The position numbers and the translations under genes are program-made. The notes under the pieces were generated by a model, which was not told where the DNA came from, searched no databases, and saw only the letters and a list, made by a program, of their open reading frames with translations. A stretch of 5,666 bases of DNA. It comes from PVC group bacterium (GTDB lineage: Bacteria > Verrucomicrobiota > Kiritimatiellia > CAIKKV01 > PXCX01). Where the stretch lies: contig PXCX01000313.1 in assembly GCA_003565195.1 (NCBI GenBank), positions 1 to 5,666 on the forward strand. Reading direction: 5' to 3'. The first letter of the stretch is position 1, and every line of letters starts with the position of its first letter. Shown here piece by piece: positions 1 through 4,993 of the stretch.

Positions 1-41
1 ACTAGCATGTTGCGACACTCTTTGTCAAGCGAAAAAGGTAC

Positions 42-69
42 TGAACTCTGAACTCCGAACTCTGAACAC
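42..69. repeat. Four tandem heptamers (TGAACTC-type)
   Basis: Four consecutive 7-base units are visible: TGAACTC at 42-48, an identical copy at 49-55, CGAACTC at 56-62 and TGAACAC at 63-69. The two central copies carry zero or one change and the last carries one. The array lies in non-coding DNA 46 bases before the archease start codon. Intergenic heptamer arrays of this kind are known from several bacterial groups (for example the short tandemly repeated sequences of cyanobacteria). No function is evident here. Copy number in such arrays often varies between strains. Confidence 0.85.
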
Positions 70-70
70 A

Positions 71-98
71 CCTGGACGAAAAGACCTTTTCGGACAGG
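71..98. repeat. Inverted repeat / hairpin upstream of archease
   Basis: The arms CCTG (71-74) and CAGG (95-98) pair, then a symmetric GA/GA internal loop (75-76 and 93-94), then CGAAAA (77-82) pairs with TTTTCG (87-92) around the loop GACC. In RNA the GA/GA step could form tandem sheared G-A pairs, giving a continuous 12-step helix. No U-tract follows on the + strand, so it is not a typical intrinsic terminator for a gene upstream. It could be the 3' end of an upstream transcript, an intergenic repeat unit, or a leader element of the archease-rtcB transcript. The structure is seen in the sequence; a role is unknown. Confidence 0.6.
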
Positions 99-115
99 CT
101 CTAGTTAGAGTGATT

Positions 116-529
116 ATGGCCTTCGATACGATTGATCATACTGCGGATACCGGCATCCGAGTGCGTGCGCCCGATCTAGCGTCGCTCTTTACGGAGGCTG
201 CCAGCGGGATGCTGGCGCAGATCACCGATACGGAGAAGATCAGGCCCGCGAATGTGTGCGCCTTGAAAATTGAAGGGATTGACACCACCGATTTGTTGAT
301 TAATACCTTGCGCGAATTGCTTTATCTTTTCACAGGCAAAGCAATGGCTGTCAAATCGTTTACCCTGTTGTCAATCAAGGACGATCACTTGATCGGGCAG
401 GCTGCCGGCGAACCGTTCGAGCCTGAAAAGCATGATGTCCGGACGGAAATCAAGGCGGTCACCTATGCTGGCGGGGATATCCATCAAACGCCGGACGGTT
501 TTGAAGTAACTCTAATATTCGATGTATGA
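116..529 (+). CDS. Archease, activator of the RNA ligase RtcB
   Basis: Archease is a small cytoplasmic metal-binding protein that speeds guanylylation of RtcB, allows multiple turnover and can broaden nucleotide use. The 137-residue product shows the family signature DHTAD near the N-terminus (residues 7-11, with the metal-binding Asp), the helix DLLINTLRELL (about 59-69), KAVTY (113-117) and the terminal strand ending in FDV, whose Asp136 is the other expected metal ligand. The His that often follows KAVTY is Ala here, a position that varies in the family. I chose ATG at 116 because the family begins four to six residues before the HTAD motif and GAG at 108-110 sits 5 bases upstream. A GTG at 110 would add only two residues and has no Shine-Dalgarno sequence. 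Length is normal (about 135-165). The adjacent rtcB makes the assignment very secure. Confidence 0.93.
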   Translation: MAFDTIDHTADTGIRVRAPDLASLFTEAASGMLAQITDTEKIRPANVCALKIEGIDTTDLLINTLRELLYLFTGKAMAVKSFTLLSIKDDHLIGQAAGEPFEPEKHDVRTEIKAVTYAGGDIHQTPDGFEVTLIFDV

Positions 530-559
530 GATGGCGCTGAATCGCATGGGGATGATGGC

Positions 560-1990
560 ATGAAATTGATAAAACGGGATGGCTATCGCTGGGAGATCGA
601 GAAAACGGGTGCCATGAACGTGCCGGCGCGTATTTATTCGAGTGCGGCCCTGATCGAGTCGGCCCGCCGGCAGGAGACGTTACAGCAGCTTGTGAATGTG
701 GCACAATTGCCCGGTATCCTCGATGCTGCCATGGCGATGCCGGATATGCATTGGGGCTATGGTTTTCCGATTGGCGGCGTGGCGGCTTTTGACTGTGATG
801 CAGGCATCATATCCCCGGGGGGCGTGGGATACGATATCAATTGCGGGGTTCGGCTTGTGGCGACGAATCTTTCGCAAAAAGATGTTGCAGGGAAACTCGA
901 AACCCTTGCCGTAGCCATTCATAACACCATCCCGACCGGCGTGGGACAGACAGGAGCGTTGCGCCTGACGCGCAAAGAACTTGAAAAAATCATGCAGCGG
1001 GGCAGTCCCTGGGCAATCAATCAGGGGTATGGACAGGCTTGCGATGCCCGGTATACCGAGGACGGCGGTGTTCTTGAGCATGCCGATCCGTCCGCCGTTG
1101 GTGCACGGGCGATTGAACGCGGCCGTGCTCAGCTCGGGAGTCTGGGTGGAGGCAACCATTTTATCGAAATCGGGGCTGTTGATACGATCCATGACCCGCA
1201 CGCCGCGCAGGCATTCGGGTTGGTGAAAGACACGCTCACCATCATGTTGCATAGCGGTTCACGTGGTTTTGGCCATCAGATATGTGATGATTTTATCGCC
1301 CAGATGATTCGCCAACCAACGCAGAATATCGCCTTGCCGGATCGCCAATTAGCCTGCGCCATGTTTCGGTCGGCGCAGGGACAGCAGTATTTTAATGCCA
1401 TGGCGTGCGCTGCCAATTTTGCCTGGGCCAACCGGCAGGTCCTGATGCACCGGGTAAACGATGTCATGATGAAGGTCCTTCAGATCAGTCCCGCTGATCT
1501 CGGTGCGCGATTGGTATACGATGTTTGCCACAATATCGCGAAAACCGAGCACCATGAAGTCAACGGCAGCCGCCATCGGGCGTGTGTTCATCGCAAGGGC
1601 GCGACCCGCGCGTTCGGTCCCGGCAACCCGAACCTATGCGATGCCTATAAACCGGTGGGGCAGCCGGTGCTCGTTCCCGGCGATATGGGGACGGCATCCT
1701 ATGTGTTGGCAGGAACCCAAACCGCCATGAACGAGACCTTCGGGTCGACCTGTCACGGCGCGGGCCGCGCCCTCAGCCGGCGGGCCGCCGTCAAGGCCGC
1801 CAAAGGGCGCCGATTACGTGAAGAACTCGAAAACCGTGGGATTCATGTGCGCACCAGAGGGAAAAGCACCATGGCGGAAGAGATGCCGGATGCATACAAG
1901 AATGTTGCCGACGTGGTCGCGGCGGTTCATGGAGCGGGAATTTCCAGAAACGTTGCCAAACTGCGGCCGCTCGCAGTCATCAAGGGGTAG
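560..1990 (+). CDS. rtcB: RNA-splicing ligase RtcB (GTP- and Mn-dependent)
   Basis: RtcB joins RNA 2',3'-cyclic phosphate or 3'-phosphate ends to 5'-OH ends through a covalent His-GMP intermediate. Bacterial roles include tRNA and rRNA repair after ribonuclease or toxin cleavage. All expected active-site positions are present: Asp92 and Cys95 in GYDINCGVR, Asn199-His200 in GGGNHF, His231 in HSGSRGFGHQ, His324 in DVCHNIA, and the GMP-accepting His399 in TCHGAGR. These correspond to D95, C98, N202/H203, H234, H329 and H404 of the Pyrococcus enzyme. At 476 residues it is the long archaeal/thermophile-like form (Pyrococcus 481), not the shorter E. coli form (408). This fits with dependence on the archease encoded 30 bases upstream. 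The start at 560 has GGGGA at 548-552, 7 bases away, and the protein begins as the family does. It looks intact and functional. Confidence 0.97.
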   Translation: MKLIKRDGYRWEIEKTGAMNVPARIYSSAALIESARRQETLQQLVNVAQLPGILDAAMAMPDMHWGYGFPIGGVAAFDCDAGIISPGGVGYDINCGVRLVATNLSQKDVAGKLETLAVAIHNTIPTGVGQTGALRLTRKELEKIMQRGSPWAINQGYGQACDARYTEDGGVLEHADPSAVGARAIERGRAQLGSLGGGNHFIEIGAVDTIHDPHAAQAFGLVKDTLTIMLHSGSRGFGHQICDDFIAQMIRQPTQNIALPDRQLACAMFRSAQGQQYFNAMACAANFAWANRQVLMHRVNDVMMKVLQISPADLGARLVYDVCHNIAKTEHHEVNGSRHRACVHRKGATRAFGPGNPNLCDAYKPVGQPVLVPGDMGTASYVLAGTQTAMNETFGSTCHGAGRALSRRAAVKAAKGRRLREELENRGIHVRTRGKSTMAEEMPDAYKNVADVVAAVHGAGISRNVAKLRPLAVIKG

Positions 1991-2039
1991 CCAAACATAT
2001 TTTAAATGACCGTTTCAATTGCTGATTGCCGCCCGCCAC

Positions 2040-2079
2040 TTGCCAACGCGGCGATTCTGCATCGCCGGCAGTTGGACAA
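2040..2079 (+). other. Long stem-loop between rtcB and the thrS promoter
   Basis: The outer stem pairs TTG (2040-2042) with CAA (2077-2079) and, across a single bulged A (2076), CCAAC (2043-2047) with GTTGG (2071-2075). After a small 1x3 internal loop, CGGCGAT (2049-2055) pairs with ATCGCCG (2061-2067) around a 5-base loop. This is about 15 base pairs, starting 50 bases after the rtcB stop and ending just before the -35 box of the next promoter. No U-tract follows, so it is not a canonical intrinsic terminator. It could protect the 3' end of the rtcB message or end transcription weakly. Confidence 0.5.
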
Positions 2080-2084
2080 CTTGC

Positions 2085-2113
2085 TTGACTATTTGCTTGA
2101 AAAATCGTATGGT
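2085..2113 (+). promoter_or_regulatory. Sigma70-type promoter for thrS
   Basis: TTGACT at 2085-2090 (5 of 6 matches to the -35 consensus) is followed after exactly 17 bases by TATGGT at 2108-2113 (4 of 6 matches to the -10 consensus). Transcription would begin near 2120 and leave a leader of about 77 bases before the thrS start. It is the best promoter-like pair in the rtcB-thrS interval and would drive thrS-infC-rpmI-rplT. This is a prediction from spacing and sequence only. Confidence 0.5.
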
Positions 2114-2145
2114 TCATTCCGTTATTGCTGATTTTGTTGCAGTTG

Positions 2146-2177
2146 CTGGCGCCGCGTGATCATGCGGCGCCGGTTTT
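2146..2177 (+). promoter_or_regulatory. GC-rich leader hairpin with TTTT: possible thrS attenuator or operator
   Basis: GGCGCCGC (2148-2155) and GCGGCGCC (2164-2171) are perfect complements. The intervening bases can add a G-U pair, leaving a TGATCA loop, and the outside adds U-G and C-G pairs (2146-2147 with 2172-2173). TTTT follows at 2174-2177. The hairpin ends about 10 bases before the thrS Shine-Dalgarno sequence. It could act as a short-U-tract terminator (attenuator), or as a structure near the ribosome site like the E. coli thrS operator bound by ThrRS. The same 24 bases could also be a DNA palindrome for a repressor. The hairpin is certain as sequence; the role is inferred. Confidence 0.5.
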
Positions 2178-2181
2178 ACGC

Positions 2182-2187
2182 GGGGAG
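2182..2187 (+). promoter_or_regulatory. Shine-Dalgarno site fixing the TTG start of thrS
   Basis: GGGGAG lies 9 bases before the TTG at 2197, and an in-frame TAA at 2188-2190 separates the two. The reading frame therefore cannot extend further upstream. The next in-frame ATG (2236) would remove the HxxxH editing motif, so TTG at 2197 is the only start giving both a ribosome site and the conserved N-terminus. Confidence 0.75.
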
Positions 2188-2196
2188 TAATCCAGG

Positions 2197-3924
2197 TTGG
2201 ATAACGAAAAGTTGTTTCACAGTACGGCGCATGTCATGGCGGCGGCGGTGTGCCGTTTGTTTGATAATGTTCGGATTGATATTGGCCCTGCGACCGAAAA
2301 CGGTTACTACTATGACTTTGATCTGGGACATCGGTTGACGCCGGACGATTTCGATGCCATTGAGACCGAGATGCAGCGCATCATCGATGCCGATTTGACT
2401 TTCGAATGCCGCGAGGTATCGCGATCGGAAGCCGAAACGTTGTTTCGCGATCTCGGGCAGACCTATAAACTTGAGCGTCTGGCCGATATTCCTGACGGTG
2501 CCGCGATTACTCTGTATCAATGCGGCGATTTTGTCGATCTATGCCGGGGACCTCATCTCGAGCGCACCGGAAGAATCCCGGCTTTCAAGCTCTTGTCGGT
2601 TGCCGGCAGCTATTTTCGCGGCATCGAGACCAATCCAATGTTGCAACGGATATACGGCATTGCGGCAGCCTCCGCAAAAGAATTACGCCGGCAACTGGCG
2701 GTCATCGAGGAAGCGCGCAAACGCGATCATCGACGATTGGGACGCGAACTGGATCTGTACAGTATCCAGGAAGATGTCGGGCCCGGTCTGATCCATTGGC
2801 ATCCCCGCGGCGCCAGGATACGCGCCGTGATTGAGGATTACTGGCGTCGCGAACATTTCCGTGAAGGTTACGAACTGCTGTTCACGCCGCATATCGGGCG
2901 CGCCGAACTATGGGAGAAATCGGGCCATCTCGGTTTTTATGCCCAGAACATGTATTCGGCCATGCGGGTTGACGACCATGCTTACTATGTCAAGCCGATG
3001 AATTGCCCGTTTCATATCCAGGTGTACAAGTCGCGTAATCGTTCCTATCGCGATTTGCCCTTGCGATGGGCGGAAATGGGGACAGTATACCGCTATGAGA
3101 AAACCGGTGTGCTGCACGGGTTGTTGCGGGTGCGCGGTTTTACCCAGGATGATGCCCATATTATCTGTACGCCCCACCAGATGACCGCCGAAATTCGGCG
3201 TGCCGTTCGCCTGGCGATGCGCATGTGGTGTCGTTTCGGGTTCACCGATATAAGCGCATATCTTGCGAACCGTCCGGCCAAGGCCGTCGGCGAGGATAAA
3301 CGTTGGGATCAGGCGACTCAGGGATTGGATGACGTTTTGCGCGAAGCCGGAGTTAGCTGTACGGTTGACGAGGGTGGCGGCGCGTTTTACGGTCCGAAAA
3401 TCGATCTCAAAGTGCGTGATGCCCTGGGGCGCGAATGGCAGATGAGTACTATCCAGTTTGATTTCAACATGCCGGAAAGGTTCGATATGAATTATACCGG
3501 TGAGGATGGCAAAATGCATCGTCCCTACATGATCCATCGTGCCTTACTCGGCAGTCTGGAAAGGTTCATGGGCATATTGATTGAACATTACGGCGGGGCC
3601 TTCCCGCTCTGGCTGGCTCCCGAGCAGCTCCGTGTTCTGCCGCTGACCGATAAACAACTGACGGTTGCCGAAACCTTGATGGAACAACTGCGCCAGGCCG
3701 ATTTCCGGGTTTCGATCGACCGGCGCTCGGAAAGAATCGGAACCAAGATTCGTGACGGCCGGCTTGAACGTATCCCTTATTTGTTGATCGTCGGCCCGCG
3801 CGAGGCGCAAAACGGACAGGTTGCCGTGCGAAGCCGTGAGGCCGGCGACCTGGGTGCCATGCCGGTTGCGGCCTTGCAGGAACGGTTACGTTCGGAAACC
3901 GCCGAACCGGAGCGCGCGGAATGA
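2197..3924 (+). CDS. thrS: Threonyl-tRNA synthetase lacking the N-terminal TGS domain
   Basis: The product charges tRNA-Thr with threonine in the cytoplasm. It has 575 residues against about 640 in E. coli. Domains in order: the editing (N2/SAD) domain at about 6-175, with HxxxH at 8-12 plus Cys116 and His120 (CRGPH) that clear mischarged Ser-tRNA; the class II catalytic core at about 195-470, with zinc ligands Cys270 (MNCPFH), His321 (DDAHI) and His447 (MIHRA), motif 2 around 290-316 and motif 3 GSLERFMGIL (452-461); and the anticodon-binding domain at about 475-575. The ubiquitin-like TGS domain (N1, about 60 residues) is absent, and an in-frame stop directly upstream shows it was not merely missed. 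Yeast mitochondrial MST1 also lacks it. The start is TTG. The gene heads the cluster with infC, rpmI and rplT. Confidence 0.96.
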   Translation: MDNEKLFHSTAHVMAAAVCRLFDNVRIDIGPATENGYYYDFDLGHRLTPDDFDAIETEMQRIIDADLTFECREVSRSEAETLFRDLGQTYKLERLADIPDGAAITLYQCGDFVDLCRGPHLERTGRIPAFKLLSVAGSYFRGIETNPMLQRIYGIAAASAKELRRQLAVIEEARKRDHRRLGRELDLYSIQEDVGPGLIHWHPRGARIRAVIEDYWRREHFREGYELLFTPHIGRAELWEKSGHLGFYAQNMYSAMRVDDHAYYVKPMNCPFHIQVYKSRNRSYRDLPLRWAEMGTVYRYEKTGVLHGLLRVRGFTQDDAHIICTPHQMTAEIRRAVRLAMRMWCRFGFTDISAYLANRPAKAVGEDKRWDQATQGLDDVLREAGVSCTVDEGGGAFYGPKIDLKVRDALGREWQMSTIQFDFNMPERFDMNYTGEDGKMHRPYMIHRALLGSLERFMGILIEHYGGAFPLWLAPEQLRVLPLTDKQLTVAETLMEQLRQADFRVSIDRRSERIGTKIRDGRLERIPYLLIVGPREAQNGQVAVRSREAGDLGAMPVAALQERLRSETAEPERAE

Positions 3925-4064
3925 ACGTCTCCTGGTTTCCATTAATCCGATGGCGGCTTGCGCGACATCGATTGCGGAGCGGAGGATACGCCGATCGATC
4001 CGGGCGAAGTTTTCCGGGCTCACGTTATACCCCTGAGATTGACAAGTTTTTTCGAGGTCGATAG
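3921..4064 (+). CDS. Possible coupled 47-residue small ORF after thrS
   Basis: An ATG at 3921 overlaps the thrS stop (ATGA), and GGAG at 3909-3912 stands 8 bases before it, so ribosomes finishing thrS could restart here. The 47-residue product is basic (about ten arginines), has no membrane segment and matches no family I recognise. It ends at TAG 4062-4064, 49 bases before the infC start, within an otherwise non-coding 189-base gap. It may be a chance ORF, since the interval more likely serves as the infC leader. Alternatively, its translation could influence leader folding, as the stop lies inside the small hairpin at 4056-4067. Confidence that it is a real gene is low. Confidence 0.2.
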   Translation: MNVSWFPLIRWRLARHRLRSGGYADRSGRSFPGSRYTPEIDKFFRGR

Positions 4065-4095
4065 ACCATAAACCAAGGTTTCCTGCAAGGGGACC
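4056..4095 (+). promoter_or_regulatory. Two hairpins in the infC leader
   Basis: GGTC (4056-4059) and GACC (4064-4067) close a four-base loop. A second hairpin pairs 4077-4083 with 4089-4095 (seven pairs, two of them G-U) around TGCAA and ends 8 bases before the infC Shine-Dalgarno core. The leader runs 3925-4113. Known control of this operon in other bacteria includes L20 binding to leader or intergenic RNA (L20 leader of Firmicutes, pseudoknot operator of E. coli). I cannot match this leader to either fold, so it is reported only as a structured candidate. Confidence 0.3.
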
Positions 4096-4100
4096 GCAGC

Positions 4101-4108
4101 AAAGGAGG
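4101..4108 (+). promoter_or_regulatory. Strong Shine-Dalgarno site fixing the AUU start of infC
   Basis: AAAGGAGG at 4101-4108 is a near-perfect anti-16S match. It is 5 bases before ATT at 4114 but 26 bases before the first in-frame ATG (4135), which is too far to serve it. The site therefore points to ATT at 4114 as the true start. It is the strongest ribosome site in the window, as expected if it compensates for a poor start codon. Confidence 0.85.
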
Positions 4109-4113
4109 ACACC

Positions 4114-4632
4114 ATTCGTCCGTTTGTTCGTGTAATGAATCGAATCCGAGTGCCACGCGTGCGTTGCGTCGATGAAAACGGCGAAATGCTCGGCGTGATG
4201 GAAACTCGCGATGCCATCGCGGTCGCGGAACGACGTAATCTGGACTTGGTCGAAGTGCAGCCAAACGCCGATCCGCCGGTTTGCCGTATCATGAATTACG
4301 GTAAATTCAAGTACGATCAACAGCGCAAGGAAAAAATGGCTCGCAAAGGACAGCATGCGGCCGTTCTTAAGGAAATCAAATTCCATTGCAATGTTGAGGA
4401 ACACGACTACGCCACCAAAATCAAGCACATCAAGGAGTTCTTCAAGAAAGGCTATAAAGTCAAGACCTTGCTCTTTTTCCGCGGTCGCGAGAACGCGCAC
4501 CGTGAGCTGGGTTTTGAGTTGATGCAAAGGGTTATGCGTGATTGCCAGGATGACGCGGTCATTGATTCACCTCCCAAAATGGTGGGGCGCAGCGTCATAA
4601 TGATCATGGGGCCGCGTTCCAGTAAATCCTGA
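4114..4632 (+). CDS. infC: Translation initiation factor IF-3, AUU start
   Basis: IF3 binds the 30S subunit, keeps it apart from 50S and rejects wrong initiator tRNA or start codons. The protein has 172 residues from ATT at 4114, near the usual 170-180. The N-domain covers about 6-75, with RVMNRIRVPRVR at its start and the PPVCRIMNYGKF signature at 54-65. A basic linker follows, then the C-domain from about 85 (KEIKF) to IMGP near 167. Starting at the ATG 4135 would cut off the conserved RPFVRV segment before the first strand and leave no ribosome site. An AUU start is the known device by which E. coli IF3 represses its own synthesis, because IF3 discriminates against non-standard starts. The same feedback is inferred here. 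A 189-base leader separates it from thrS and 147 bases from rpmI. Confidence 0.96.
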   Translation: MRPFVRVMNRIRVPRVRCVDENGEMLGVMETRDAIAVAERRNLDLVEVQPNADPPVCRIMNYGKFKYDQQRKEKMARKGQHAAVLKEIKFHCNVEEHDYATKIKHIKEFFKKGYKVKTLLFFRGRENAHRELGFELMQRVMRDCQDDAVIDSPPKMVGRSVIMIMGPRSSKS

Positions 4633-4650
4633 CGGCGGACACTAAAACGA

Positions 4651-4770
4651 GCCGGACGGGATCAGGCGAGTGGAGAAAAAGCTGGACATCCGCTTGGAGA
4701 ATGCTATGATACTTGGTTTTTCCATGCGCAGTCCGGCATAACCTTGATTGCGTGGGACGATTATTCCGGA
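4651..4770 (+). promoter_or_regulatory. Mutually exclusive complementary segments before rpmI
   Basis: GCCGGAC at 4651-4657 is the exact complement of GTCCGGC at 4731-4737. The TCCGG within the second segment (4732-4736) can instead pair with CCGGA at 4766-4770, which overlaps the rpmI Shine-Dalgarno sequence (GGAG, 4768-4771). One pairing would free the ribosome site and the other would hide it. In E. coli, L20 represses rpmI-rplT by stabilising long-range pairing at the rpmI start, so a control structure is expected in this place. A 7-base complement in 147 bases can arise by chance, so this is a hypothesis. Confidence 0.25.
4683..4710 (+). promoter_or_regulatory. Extended -10 promoter for rpmI-rplT
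   Basis: TGGACA at 4683-4688 (5 of 6 matches to the -35 box) and TATGAT at 4705-4710 (5 of 6 to the -10 box) are separated by 16 bases. TGC immediately before the -10 box completes an extended -10 element. Transcription would start near 4716 and give a leader of about 64 bases before rpmI. It would let the ribosomal protein genes be expressed separately from thrS and infC. By sequence it is the best promoter in the window. Confidence 0.55.
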
Positions 4771-4779
4771 GATATTGTC

Positions 4780-4971
4780 ATGCCTAAGAAGAAAACCAAT
4801 AAATCAGCGGCGAAACGATTCCGGGTGACGGCCGGCGGCCGACTCAAGTACAGTAGGCCGGGACGTCGCCATTTGCTTTCCGCCAAAACAAGCAAACGTA
4901 AACGGCAAATACGTCGGGCAGGGATGGTGGCTGACGTCGACCAACCGCGAATCAATGAATTGCTGACGTGA
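4780..4971 (+). CDS. rpmI: 50S ribosomal protein L35
   Basis: L35 (bL35) is a small basic protein that assembles onto 23S rRNA in the large subunit. The 63-residue product opens with MPKKKTNKSAAKRF and continues with a GRLKYSRPGRRHLLS segment and a Lys/Arg-rich stretch (about 45-58), as in the family (usually 63-66 residues). ATG at 4780 is chosen because MPK is the conserved start and GGAG at 4768-4771 lies 8 bases upstream. The frame stays open to 4744, but those 12 residues do not belong to the family. It is followed 22 bases later by rplT, the universal partner, and the two are probably translated from one message. Control by L20 binding is expected from other bacteria. Confidence 0.95.
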   Translation: MPKKKTNKSAAKRFRVTAGGRLKYSRPGRRHLLSAKTSKRKRQIRRAGMVADVDQPRINELLT

Positions 4972-4993
4972 CGTTGAAAAGAGGGAACATCTA

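Larger units (their letters stand above)
2010..2133. repeat. Imperfect 15-base direct repeat pair
   Basis: CCGTT followed by ATTGCTGATT occurs twice: at 2010-2027, with three extra bases (TCA) between the two parts, and at 2119-2133 without them. The copies are about 100 bases apart and flank the stem-loop at 2040-2079 and the promoter at 2085-2113. The second copy lies across the expected transcription start of thrS. An exact 10-base repeat is unlikely by chance in a 200-base interval. It may be the trace of a small duplication or insertion, or a paired protein-binding site. No function can be assigned. Confidence 0.5.

Noticed and set aside
1..28. Possible divergent promoter on the - strand (TTGACA, complement of 23-28)
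   Set aside because: The matching -10 position falls at the window edge, so it cannot be judged.
110..115. GTG at 110 as archease start
   Set aside because: It adds only two residues, has no Shine-Dalgarno sequence, and the family N-terminus fits ATG at 116.
680..1252. 190-residue open frame on the - strand inside rtcB
   Set aside because: Shadow of the conserved rtcB reading frame. It has no recognisable domain.
2041..2077. Integron attC-like site (GTTGGAC fits GTTRRRY)
   Set aside because: The opposite arm TGCCAAC does not fit RYYYAAC, the element is about 37 bases (shorter than attC sites), and there are no cassettes or integrase nearby.
1991..2187. Hidden TGS domain upstream of thrS in another frame
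   Set aside because: No forward frame of this interval gives a TGS-like sequence, and the interval instead holds a promoter and hairpins.
2908..3537. 209-residue open frame on the - strand inside thrS
   Set aside because: Shadow of the thrS catalytic core, where the + strand encodes the zinc ligands and class II motifs.
4039..4072. Perfect -35 box TTGACA as a promoter for infC
   Set aside because: At 16-18 bases spacing there is no credible -10 box (best is TAGACC), and CATAAA lies 22 bases away, too far.
4085..4099. GGGGACCGCAG resembling part of a T-box core
   Set aside because: Only about seven bases agree with the conserved T-box motif, the location is before infC rather than a synthetase, and there is no specifier stem or terminator.
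3886..4527. 213-residue open frame on the - strand across infC and its leader
   Set aside because: Most of it is antisense to the secure infC gene, the translation matches no family I recognise, and no ribosome site or promoter for it is evident. The open stretch over the gap is short enough to be chance.
4744..4779. Longer N-terminus for L35
   Set aside because: The 12 extra residues are not part of the L35 family. MPKKKT at 4780 has its own ribosome site at 8 bases.
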